Source of the DNA: Phycomyces nitens
Taxonomy: Eukaryota > Mucoromycota > Mucoromycetes > Mucorales > Phycomycetaceae
Assembly (NCBI GenBank): GCA_022702545.1
Contig: JAHRBC010000004.1
Coordinates: forward strand, 4,990,001 to 5,054,000
Direction: 5' to 3'
DNA length: 64,000 nt
Shown here in pieces: positions 1 through 10,563 of the stretch. How positions within the stretch are numbered: position 1 is the stretch's first letter; each line of letters starts with the position of its first letter. Under the pieces are notes generated by a model, which made no database searches, was not told the origin of the DNA, and saw only the letters and a list, made by a program, of their open reading frames with translations. Both the position numbers and the translations under genes were made by a program.

Positions 1-511
1 TCCAGTACCCTCCGAGTAGTAATCAGTTCTTTATCATTGCATCATATTACATGTTTAATGACAATCTGCGTGTGACCATGGGGAACCTTGCCACTTTATA
101 AAAATTTTCTTTTTCTTTTTTCTTTCCTTATAAATATCAATACCAAATAAAATATAATAAAATGGCTAATAATGTCAAAAACAAAAAAATTGTTTCAAAA
201 AAACGGTAGCATAACTACCGTTTTGTTTACACAGGCGAAAAATTATTTTTCTCAAAAATGCGCAACATCTTTAACACCAAATAAAATGCTCATTTCAATA
301 AACAACGTTGCCTAAAAACTTACAAGCCCTTTATATGGTGCTACAACTACCTCATTGCCAGATGAAAAGACATTTCATGCAACTTTTATGAATCGGGATC
401 AATGACATTACCTTTCAACCACAATCTGCAGAGATAAAGTGCTCTAAAATCATAAAAAATGGTAGTTATGCTACCGTTTTTGGCACAGCTACCGGTCCTT
501 CTGCCGTAGTG
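1..511. mobile_element. X1: right end of a CACTA-type element
   Basis: From about base 142 to 511 this matches the right end of X2 (about 34264-34627), including palindromic motifs of the AACGGTAG...CTACCGTT type and a terminus reading GCCGTAGTG, whose complement is CACTACGGC. Base 512 onward reads as LINE1 protein, so the element ends at 511 inside LINE1. The left end is outside the window. Bases 1-141 are AT-rich and carry nothing recognisable. Confidence 0.6.
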
Positions 512-600
512 AATCCTTCTTGGACTGACCACTGTCTTCTTGCTGTCTCTATTCCTCTCTCTTGCCCGTCTGGACCTGGGGTCTGGCGTTTCAACACTCA
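512..600 (+). mobile_element. LINE1 segment 1 (endonuclease-RT linker)
   Basis: This short segment translates to the linker between endonuclease and reverse transcriptase typical of non-LTR elements (SWTDHCLL, then GPGVWRFN). It lies between the right end of X1 and the left terminus of T1. The frame resumes at 6771 when T1 and one TCA target copy are removed, so the two pieces belong to one LINE copy. The 5' part of LINE1 (ORF1 and endonuclease) is not in the window. Confidence 0.7.
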
Positions 601-1189
601 CACTGCAAAAATACCCCCGATTCCCATATGTGATAGTTTGTAAAATTCTGAGTGAAATAAAAAACAAATTCTAGAATTAAATTGAAATGTTATCTTGCAT
701 ATATAAAAAACAACACATATAAGATAATGAAGTAATTCGGTGGATATAAAGCTCTGCTTTTGGACGTGTAGGCTTGTTAAACTCAAGAGTGTACAGAACT
801 ATAACTGAAAGTGTTATCTTATTTCTTTTTAGTCAAACGTTACATGAACTATTTTTTCAATATCAATAAAAAAATCTATTTTTTAATAGATCAAGATGCA
901 AACTTTTCGACTATTTTCTGCAAACTATTCACCTATGTTCTAAAGGACGTATATTTATTGGTTGTTTAATCTGTTTGACACTTTAAACACTTTCAATTGG
1001 GGGTTTATTTTATACTTCTTTATAAATAAGTTATGGAAAATAGTTTACAAATAGATTTTTATTGATAAAATATTTTTCTCATAATATACAGCCTAGTAAT
1101 TTGGTCTAGATTCATGGCTATAGCTATATTGATACTAATTTGTTTTTACCTTTTGAAACACGGGTAGAAAGCATAACTGATTCATTGAC

Positions 1190-1822
1190 TATCATCTTGA
1201 ATAACTGGAAAAGTAGTTGCTCAAACAGAGTAGACAACTAAGACTTTGAGACCGAATTTTCAGGTATACCAAACAGTATCTCAAGATAGATAATGATATA
1301 GCAATCAAAAAATGTGTACGCGTAATAGAAAAAGATATCTATATTTTTCTGTTAGAAAAGCAATAGGAATGACTGATTACTTACCAAGACAAACTGGTTT
1401 GTTAGATATTCCATGTCTTTGTTAAAACGCGGCAATTTTCTTTGATAAAAAGGCTGATAGTAAAGACAGAATATATTAGTATTAATAGTGATAAAATATT
1501 TGAACATACCAAGTACATTCCGTCCATTCGACTTCATCATTGTCATCTTTGGCCATTGCAATTGAAAGGAGTTGTTTTGAATCTACAAGATGAAGATTAC
1601 TGATTAGCAACAGCAATAAAAAATAGTGCGCCCATTTACATTTTTCTTGTGCAAGCTTGAATAAAAGTGACTATAGGACACCTTTTAGATAATTGAAAAG
1701 ATGTTAAAGATTATCTTTAATTGCATGAAAAATTTTCAAGTACTTACCAGAGAGTATAAAGGAAGCAAAAAGTAAAAAGAGAGAGAAAAAGGGAAAATTG
1801 GGAAAAAAGAATCCATATGCAT
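1190..1822 (-). other. T1 third unit: micro-exon transcription unit
   Basis: The first exon (1822-1748) encodes 25 residues, mostly hydrophobic (MHMDSFFPIF...), and ends at a strong donor (CTCTG|GTAAGT). Downstream on - are short blocks of about 40-90 bases, each between a TAG/CAG acceptor and a GTAAGT/GTATGT donor. The same layout sits in the same place and orientation in A, B, C and D. I see no single frame running through all the exons, so it may be a small membrane or secreted peptide gene, a non-coding spliced RNA, or a decayed gene. Confidence 0.4.
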
Positions 1823-2100
1823 TTTTAGATTATAGTAAGCCCTAATAAATTATGAGAACAAAGGGATTATGAAAACTGTGTACCCAAGACTCTTTTTTTT
1901 TTACTGTACTCCAGATATATTTTTTAAAGATATAAATACAGTCTTTTATATATATATATAATACTATTGTTCTTATTTGACACTATACCTTATACTGCAA
2001 ATTATAATGTATGTTTATGTATTCAAAGAAATATATGTTAATATATATGGATTTATTTATGCTTATTATTTTATTTTATTTTAAAAAAAATATTTAGAAA

Positions 2101-3332
2101 ATGTCTTCAAACCAGAGAAACTCAGGACGCAAAGCCAGAGCAAACCAAACTGCTCCCATTCACCGTGTTGCTGCTGGCCGTATTAGCCAGCGTGAAATCC
2201 TTCCAAGGGCCCCCAGTAGCAGTGAGGAAAGTAGTCAAGGACAGACAGAAATGGCCACTGTCCTTGAAGACTTGAAGTTCCTCAAGTCCAGAATGGGAAT
2301 GGTCTATGACATCGCTGGCAAGACCAACCAGACCATGAGTACATTCATGGAAGCCCATGCCAGTGGTGTCCAGAGCCAGCTCCCTCTTGGCCAAGCTGGT
2401 CCCGTTGGAATGGCTCCTTCTGTTGGCCCCTCCAGCTCACTTGGTACTAGTGATATGAGTGCGATTGTCTTGGTATGAATATTATTATTATTTTGTTAAA
2501 AAATATTTTCTAATAAATTATATCTAGGAATTCATTAATGAGAAGATGTGGAAGAAGAACCTCACGTCTAACGATCCTGCTCTGATTGCCGAGAATGAAG
2601 GCAAACAGAAATGGAATAAGGACAAGAAGATTAATCACCCAGACAATGTCAGGGTCATCAACTACTTGAGAGACTACATTCTCTCGCAGCCTCGTGCTGC
2701 TGGTTTTTGGCCTGGCATGGTAGTGCAAAAAATTAAAAACAATTACAAGTACTACCATCTCACTTCAAACATGAGTGAAGAGCAAGCTTCTGCCAAGAAG
2801 AGAAAGGTTCGGGCTAATACCAGGCTCGTCAAGGTTAGTATAAAGACGATTTGATATTTTTAATTTAATCTGAAAATTTTTATAGATCCACTTGCGCAGG
2901 GTGGACGCCTACAAACGTCACTGGAGGGCAATCGATGAGGAGATGGGCCATAAGCCTGAAAACCCTGATGAGATGGCCTATCTCCATGTCCTCCAGAAGG
3001 ATATGATGTCTGATGGTGAATCAGACATGGAAGACGTTGCGCCTGGTATTAGCATGCATGTTCTCTGTGTTGCTCGTCCCAGTTGGAGAAGTGATGAGGT
3101 AATTAATATTTTGTAGAGTGATGTGCTGATTGATGAGAAAAGACTGATAAATTTAATATAGTTGAACCGGCTTCTGGAGGTCATTGACCGTCTTGCAAGA
3201 GAGGATGACCTGAGACGGTCATCAACAAAGACAAAGACAAGAATGCCCAGACAGCAAAAAACGATCAAGGAGATTCCTGCCCCAAGTCACCTGACTTTGA
3301 ATTTGCCTGCCTGGGTATTCAAAAATGAATAA
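2101..3332 (+). CDS. CACTA companion protein of T1, 4 exons, intact
   Basis: Exons are 2101-2472, 2528-2833, 2886-3098 and 3162-3332, all split in phase 0, giving about 353 residues with no stop. Exon 1 is Ser/Gln-rich. Exon 2 (306 nt) carries a basic helical region with KNNYKYYHLTS and a KKRKVR stretch resembling a nuclear localisation signal. Exon 3 has an acidic MSDGESDMED block followed by RPSWRSDE. Exon 4 is short and ends near LPAWVF. The gene converges on the transposase, with about 95 bp between stops. Homologues occupy the same slot in A, D and B. I do not recognise a named domain. By analogy with plant Spm, whose second protein TnpA binds the element ends, a DNA-binding helper role is plausible, but that is inference. 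Confidence 0.75.
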
Positions 3333-3427
3333 ATCTTTGTTTTTGTCTTTTTTACTTTTTAAACACATGATTCGCAAAACAAACTATGAAGTTATGATTA
3401 AGAACAAGAGAGATAAGATAAATATAT

Positions 3428-6400
3428 TTAGGCGGAAACCTTTCTAGGCAAAGGGACAACTAGTTTTTTGTTAATGTTACTACTAGATTTATAATCCACA
3501 ATTGCAACAGGCAGGAGAATCCGATGGACAGGAAGAATGCTTTGAAAGTCAAGAGCCAAAAATTCATCCTTGTGAACCTCAATTCCTTCAACCTCTCTGG
3601 TGGTGTCTGATGTGGTCTTGAACCAGTTTACAAAAGCAAAGGTGTGTTGACTGTTGTAGGCATTTCCACGATGCGAAGAAGAAACAGCAGGACTAAATGT
3701 GTGAACAAATAGATACTGAATCTCTCCAACATATGCGTACACTGCCTCTGTCTTTTCCTCAACAAACAATGCCTGGATGTATGACCCATGCCGACTTCTA
3801 CCACTCCTTCCTTTGAATGTCTGGCCAAGGATACTGATGGACTTGAGCATTTCAATCCAGTCATTGACAAAAGCAGAGGAAGTCATGTTGTCATTGCAGC
3901 TTTTGATATTTTTGTCATCGTGAATGACCTGGTAGTATTCTACTAGACAATCATATTCAAGTCTAGGCATCATGCTCATTGGTTTCTTTTTCAATGACAG
4001 AGTTGAGGGCGGCAAGAGCTCATTACCATGGATTGTCATCAGTGGGTTCTCTGCTAATTCAAGGAAGTCAGGCAATGAGAAGGCAGATATGTCAAAGTAC
4101 GGAATTGGGGTGGTGGCAATGCGTGGACTGATAGTCAACTTGCTAAATACATCTGAGAAATATTGTCCACTTGGTGTGCTTAGGAAACCGCGAACAAAAT
4201 CTCCCTTTCTTGTGTCCTCAACAAAGCTTCTCATATATGTGGCCTCGAATCCACTTTTCCTGTTGGTATTGATATTCTTGAGGATACTGTTGTACCTCTC
4301 AAAACCAAAAAGCCAGTAGCTGTAAACTGGCCCAAAGTCCAGGATGGTTTCACGAAGGTGAAGATGTAAATGCATGTTGGGAGAGAGGAGGTCAGGCTCA
4401 TACAGTTGCTCACAACCTTTACCAAACTGCTCTAGATTGTTATGTGCATCTTCAATATCGTCCTCAGAGATACTTGGCTTTGTCAGACAACAGCAAGCAT
4501 TGACAAAAAACATCCAGTTTTTGAACATTGGCAGTGGCAGCACATTCTTCAACACCACGGGAGAGTACACCAAGCACCACGACTTCCACTCGTCAGCCTT
4601 CATGAATGGGAACCCCTTCCCAATCTTTGTCTTTAGTGCCGTATAGTCAGCTGGCAACTCCATTTTCTCCACCATCTTCTGCATGGCAACGAGTTTCCTA
4701 CTGTCAATTAGACCATCTGCAACCCATCTCTCCATCATTCTCTTGGCAGTGCCTAAGAAAAGATTGTGCATTGGATCGATAATCGTGCAGCGGACAACGT
4801 CAAAGTACTGGAGACGATGCAGTTCGGACCAGCGAACACCACTGGCAACTTCAAGGCGCTGCCTCTCAGCTTGAGTGGCTGCATTTCTCCAGACCTCAGC
4901 ATCCTTACGATTATCATCTCTAGTGCGAAGGAGCCACTTTGAAGAATCAAATCCAGAATAATTAACAGAGCTCGTTCCAGCTAACTGAGAGAATTGACGA
5001 TTGCATTTATGACAGGCATTGGTACTGGTATGGGATGTGAATCCACATACTTTTCTTGCAGCGGGGATGTCACAAGCAACAACAAAGAGAGCAGCGGATT
5101 CTCACACCAGATGGACATTGGTACGTCTTGACCTTGATACCAATGTACAGATCTTCCAATTCATCAACAAGAGGTCTGAGATAGTTATTGATTTCAGACG
5201 TCTTTGCTTCTTTTGGCCCTGGCATTAATCCAACGAGGATGACATTCTCCTTTTTAAACCTGACATCGCGAGGAAGATTGTTTACTGCCAAATAAATGGC
5301 ACCACACGAATATGAGACACCATCAAATGGCTGAAACCAGTCAATATTCAGTGTTAACATTAGAGAGCGGCTGTCATCAACAAAGAGGTTGCCATTGATA
5401 TCTTTAACACTGTTCCACATCGCACCATCATACACATCAAACATTGTCTTTTCCACTTTGGGACCACGATTCCAAGAGTTGATTTGGGTTTCGAAATCGG
5501 GCCGAGAAAAGAGAGTCTGCAGAGAGTGTTTGATTGACTGGTACACATATGACTTCTTTGGGATTGTGGACGAACTGGACTTGAACAAGCTATGGCCACA
5601 CAAGGCGCTGTTTCCAAACTTGTCAAAGGTACAGAAAAGAGGTGCATCATTGTTCTCATAAATACTGTGACATTCACCACATGCAACATATTTTTTGATT
5701 CCCTTTGTCAAGGTGTTCATTCCTGCCATGCTTTTGAGACCAGAGACACTTGATGGGACTCGGAAAGAATCGCCAAAAAAATCCAAGATCTTGTTTATGA
5801 TTGCAATCAAGATAATTGCGCCTTCATTGACAATGTAAAAGGAAATGAACAGGGCAAGAGCCTTGACCACAAAGCCATGAATGAAACTCAATTCTGAGTT
5901 GAATTCTGAAAAATATCAACACAAAACACCTCATTAATATACAATCTATATAGATGGGTGTATTTGCATCTCAGGTACTACACAAACCTTCATTATCAAG
6001 CATCTCATCTTCACTTTCGTTATCAGAGTCAGAGTCAGAGTCACCAAACGAGCTGCATTCATCCTCTGCACCAAAAATGGCGTCAGATTCAGAAAGAGGT
6101 AGGTTTCTAATGGGTTCTTGTACCCCCTCATGTCCTTCAATATCGTTTTCCAAGTCTGCCCAAGTGTAACAACATCGGTTTAATAAAAAAACAATAAAAT
6201 TTTAAGAAATCCTTACCACCAGACTCAAAATCCATAGCCTCTACATTGTCTACAGCCTCAAAGTATTACTCTTCTTCATCAACAATTTCCATTGCTATTT
6301 AATTCGAAAACATATTTATTATTAATTAAATAATTTACAAATTCAAATATAAAATATATCTTACATCTGCCACCGAAAAAACTGTTTTTGGCATCTTCTT

Positions 6401-6515
6401 TAAGCATATGACGCTTAAATGTTTGAACAGTGAGAAAATCAAATCCTCCCTCTTTGTTCTTGCAAATAGAACATCTGCATTCTTTTGTTCTGGTAGATTT
6501 ACGGATAGGAGCCAT
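3428..6515 (-). pseudogene. Tnp2-type (Transposase_21) CACTA transposase of T1, broken
   Basis: Exon 1 (from 6515) carries a Cys/His motif (CRCSIC...H) also found in A, B and D. It is followed by acidic exons at about 6294-6217 and 6160-5985, then a long exon from 5891 to 3428. The long exon contains NIDWFQPFDGVSYSCGAIYL, CDIPAARK, a CxxC pair and IIDPMHNLFLGTAKRM. The conserved Asp residues in IDWFQPF and IDPMHN are candidate catalytic acids. Two lesions are visible. A TAA stop sits inside the second exon, and a one-base frameshift near 5100 separates CPSG from the CDIPAARK part. The protein cannot be made whole, so T1 would depend on another copy. Confidence 0.85.
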
Positions 6516-6767
6516 TGTTTAATAAATAATTTAGAATGTTTTGGTTTAACAGTAAAGAAGATATATTCAGGTATAGTTTATTTGATATGATTTGAGTTTA
6601 ATATTTATTTTTCATGCTACACTATTCTCTACAACCAATAAAATCTATCTAAAATATAATTTTTTCTCTTAACTCACAAAAAAGGGCCTGAGCTAGAAAA
6701 TTGACCTTTATATCTCATATCTTCTGTATCAACTACACATATGGGAATTGGGGGTATTTTTGCAGTG

Positions 6768-8283
6768 TCAGTACCTTTTCCACAACAAATTTGACACTAT
6801 CTTGACTGATTTTTTGGATAAGGCAAGCCAATCTTTTCCCAAAGATGCTTCTCCTGGGATCTGTTGGGATTGTCTCAGGCAGACTGTCAAGCAATTATTG
6901 CTCACTTATGGCAAAAAAGTCCAATGTCACCTCCATTCCCAAGAGTGTTGCCTCCACCACGTTTGCAATGAGCTCTCAGGATCTTCATCCTCACCTCAAC
7001 TCTCCTCCATCGAATCTGAGCTGGCCTCAATTCAACTATCTCGTGCCTCCACCCTAGCAGCCCAATCTGGTACCAAGTGGTGTGAAGAAGGTGAGACATT
7101 GTCCAAGTATTTCTTTCAAGTACTTAAGCAACGCTCTGCTGCCAAGTCCATCACCACACTCGTTGACCCCAATACCTCCACCACCTTCACTTCACCAGCA
7201 GACCTGCTTGGCCACACACACTCATTCTACCAGTCCCTATACTCTCAAGAAGCCATTGACCTCTTGGCTGCTCACTCTCTCATTGACCACATCCCTCCTT
7301 CTACAAGCCTTTCTTCTGACGACTCTGCTCCTTTGACCTTTAAAGTGACACTGGACGAACTCAAGTCTGTGCTTAAGAATACCCCAAACAACTCCAGCCC
7401 TGGAATGGATGGCCTGCCATACCCTTTGTGGTCGCGCTTACTTGCCCACCCCACCATCCAGTCCCTTGCTGTTGAGGTGTATCAGGATGCCCTCTTTGGT
7501 GTTTTTCCCCCTTCGTGGTTGGAAACAGTTTTGGTCTTGCTTCCCAAGGCTGGTGACCTGACCTCCCTTTGGAATTGGCGCCCTATCTCCCTCATCAACT
7601 GCAATGCTAAACTCTTCACCAAGATGCTCACATCCTGCCTAAGATGTTGCATAGGCCCTCTGATCACCCCATTCCAAACGGGCTTCATGGCTGACCGCTT
7701 CATTGCAGACAATAGACTTTTGACTCGGCTGGCTATGTCCCATGCCCAACTCACCAGGGATCCTGGAGTCAGTCTCCTTCTTGACCAAGAGAAAGCCTAC
7801 AATCAGGTTCATCCCACTTATTTTCATCTGGTCATGGCACAGTTAGGTTTACCTACCATGTTTATTGACTCTGTTTGCATCCTTTTATTCTCAACCAAGA
7901 TCCACGTCAATGTCAATGGTCATATCTCATCCTCGTTTGAGCAAGGTTGTGGGCTTCGACAGGGTGATCCTCTCTCACCTCTGTTGTTCAACACTGCCTT
8001 TGAGACTCTCCTTCACTCCCTCCTTGCCTCTCCGTCTCTTAGTGGATTTTGCTTCTTGGTTCCTTCCCACCTCGCCTCCTTTACACCCTCTCTCTCTCCA
8101 CCACCTCTAAAGCTTCTAGCCTACGCTGATGATCTTCTGTTGTTCTTGTCCTCTCCCTCTGAGATGAGCACCGTCTTGTCAATTCTGCGCACTTTCGGGC
8201 TGGCCTCAAATGGAAAGGTCAATCTGAACAAGACAGTTGCTGTTGCTCTCTCTGGGCATTTCCATCCCAATTGGGGTCCTGTT
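6768..8283 (+). pseudogene. LINE1 segment 2: reverse transcriptase domain
   Basis: This is a continuous open frame after the T1 insertion. Non-LTR reverse transcriptase blocks appear in order: LLPKAGD / WRPISLINC, GFMADRFIADNRLL, LDQEKAYNQVHP, GLRQGDPLSPLLFN and the catalytic AYADDLLLF. The YADD box is intact. The frame ends at 8283, where X2 is inserted (TSD GTT), and resumes in frame at 34631. It is labelled a pseudogene because the LINE is cut by four elements and has a stop near 39269. Confidence 0.88.
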
Positions 8284-8815
8284 CACTACAGCTAAGAAAT
8301 CGGCAGTTATCTACCGTTTTGGTCACATAACTACCGTTTTTTTGGTGGGGCAAAACGGTGGATATGACCCTGTGTAAGGCGAATTTGGTAGTAGCTACCA
8401 TTTTTATAGTGGCAAAAATCGGCAGATAACTACCGTTTTGGTAACATAACTACCATTTTTCTTCACTAAAAAAACGGTAGATATCTGCTGTTTTGGTAAC
8501 ATTGCTACCGTTTGTTTGGTGGGGTAAAATGGTAGATATGACCCTGTGTAAGGCGAGCTTGGTAGTAGCTACTGTTTTTTGCTAATAAAAAATTGGCAGA
8601 TAACTACCGTTTTGGTAACATAACTACCGTTTTTCCCCACTAAAAATATGGTAGTTATCTGCCATTTTGGTAACATTGCTACTGTTTGTTTTGTGGGACA
8701 AAACGGTGGATATGATCCTGTGTAAGGCGAGTTTGGTAGTAGCTACCATTTTTCTCTAATAAAAAAATGGCAGATAACTATCATTTTGGTAACATAACTA
8801 CCGTTGTTTTTATCC
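8284..8815. repeat. Subterminal repeat array of X2 (about 174-bp period)
   Basis: The segment ACGGTGGATATGACCCTGTG and its variants start near 8352, 8526 and 8700, a period of about 174 bp. Between them are many direct and inverted copies of ACCGTTTTGGTAACATAACT-like motifs. CACTA elements commonly carry subterminal motif clusters bound by their proteins, which would explain both position and structure. Confidence 0.7.
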
Positions 8816-10249
8816 AACCAAAAATGCTTCTGTTATACACTATAGCCTCTCTTTTATAGTACTGACACGTTGTGTGTAGCTCCATATTTCCAGCTGGCCC
8901 AAACATATCATATCTTCCCAAATCTTTCTGTATCGATTATGTAAACATATTGGTTAAGTAATGACCTTGGGAAGAACATGATTGCTACGTCTGGCGCACC
9001 AATCAATTGAAAATCATAAGGATTGTAACAAAGAACCCCAACAATATTTATCTATTCCTATCTATCTTATTCATTATTAACTATCCAAAGAAACATGATC
9101 TATCCCAACATTTTAACAATAGTTTAGTAATATCATACTAATTATATTATAGTATTTATTACCGAAATATCTATATAAACATTGGAATGATGAAAGCAAT
9201 AAACAATATCCTTACACTTCACTTCTTTTCTTTTATATATCTTTCTCAAGAGAACAAGCTGCCGATTGCCAATATTTGGGCTAAGGAGTTGTTAGAGGAG
9301 ATTGATATTTACTCTCTTTTTCTTTTAACCATTTGGACCACTTCATTACATAAACCAACACAGCCCGTCTCAGTACTCTATTTGATAATGGGTTCTGCTA
9401 TTCTTTTATGACCATTCTTTTGAAAGAATGGTTTATTCTTTATTATAGCATGTCTTGATTTAATTCATACTGTATTATGTGTACTATTATTATAGAAAAA
9501 ATACAAAAAACTAATGTTATTTAATATTACAAAACATATATAGTACAAACCTTTTGTTATAAGCTATACACGCATGATAATGCTACGTTGATATACATTA
9601 GATGATCCTTAGCATTCATCAATTGCTAAAAATTCATTGTGGTTAGAAAAAGAAGCGATCATATAAACCTAGTACATTATTTTGTATTGCTTACAAGTAT
9701 ATATTATGCTTGTCAATTACTATACCATGCCTCTTGTTTTGAATGATTATACTGAAAGGGATCTCCAGAAATAAACACTATATGTAATAGGAGGTCAATA
9801 GAATATGTACTGAAAAATTAGTTGAAGAATAATATAATTATTAGACAATCGTCTTACCATAGAAAATCAACTTTGGCATATTCAAATCATATGATTCAAA
9901 ACTGATTCGAATCTCATTGTAGCAAACAGAGTAATCAGCTCATTAGAAAAGAAAAGTGTATATCTTACAGAGATTGCCAAGTGTAAAAAGGACAAACCAT
10001 ATTGTAATATGGCCGTAAAAGGTTTTTGCTCTTTTGTTTCTGGGGGAAAAAAGAGTGAGCTGCATTTCATTCCTAAATCAAAGGTAATCGAGCTAAAGAT
10101 GGTTCAATTGGGATGTCAATCAGGTGTTTATAACCGTGCCAATCTTATATGAAGGAGGCTCATTTGGTTTTAATTCAAAGAGTCATTGCAAAGACAAGAC
10201 AAGAGAAGCAAAAAGAAAAAGAAAAAAGAATGCTAAAATAAGCGTGAGA
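8816..10249. other. AT-rich interior of X2, no gene recognised
   Basis: About 1.4 kb with only short frames and no recognisable protein. TATATAAAC near 9173 followed by CAATAAAC near 9200 resembles an LTR promoter and poly(A) pair, but I found no paired TG...CA ends with a target duplication. Confidence 0.4.
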
Positions 10250-10563
10250 TATCAGGAAATGAAGTTGCCTTAAGATGGCAGGAAGATATCACGAGAGTAG
10301 ATTTTTGTAGGAAGAATCAGATCTCTTTTATTGTGATAAGTTATGATGATATTTATACTATTCTATTTGCTATCGTGAGTAGCTGCGGTGCGCAGCTACA
10401 GCATTATATGTCTATGATTCTACTGCGGTTGGCAAGAGAGACCCAACTGCGGTTCATCTGAAGGAATGCTTTAGAATAAAGATTGAAGTTCCAATGAACC
10501 TCAAGTTCTAGGAGCGACAGGCTCACGACATCCAGGGGAGTAAGAAGAGGAAATGTCCTCATT
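10250..10563 (-). repeat. Gypsy4 3' flank, probable LTR
   Basis: This follows the integrase stop of gypsy4 on the - strand. It holds a TATA-like stretch (AGTATAAATATC) and a CAATAAAAG poly(A)-like signal, as expected for an LTR, and TGTCGTGAGCC at 10530 could be the LTR start. No clear polypurine tract precedes it and no 5' LTR copy was found, so the limits are uncertain. Confidence 0.4.

Larger units (their letters stand above)
601..6767. mobile_element. CACTA-type transposon T1, inserted in LINE1
   Basis: The left terminus at 601-632 begins CACTGCAAAAATACCCCC. The right terminus at 6736-6767 is its inverted copy with one mismatch over about 32 bp. The 3-bp direct repeat TCA flanks it at 598-600 and 6768-6770. 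Inside are a companion gene on + (2101-3332), a decayed transposase on - (3428-6515) and a micro-exon unit on - (about 1190-1822). CACTA elements typically make 3-bp duplications. T1 cannot encode an intact transposase, but its ends and companion are well kept. Confidence 0.92.

Noticed and set aside
2122..2394. Antisense frame over the T1 companion
   Set aside because: Shadow of the coding strand; no family match.
8284..8815. CRISPR-like array
   Set aside because: Repeats are imperfect, palindromic and without unique spacers; the genome is eukaryotic.
8950..9220. Possible solo LTR with TATATAAAC and CAATAAAC
   Set aside because: No TG...CA ends with a matching duplication could be found.
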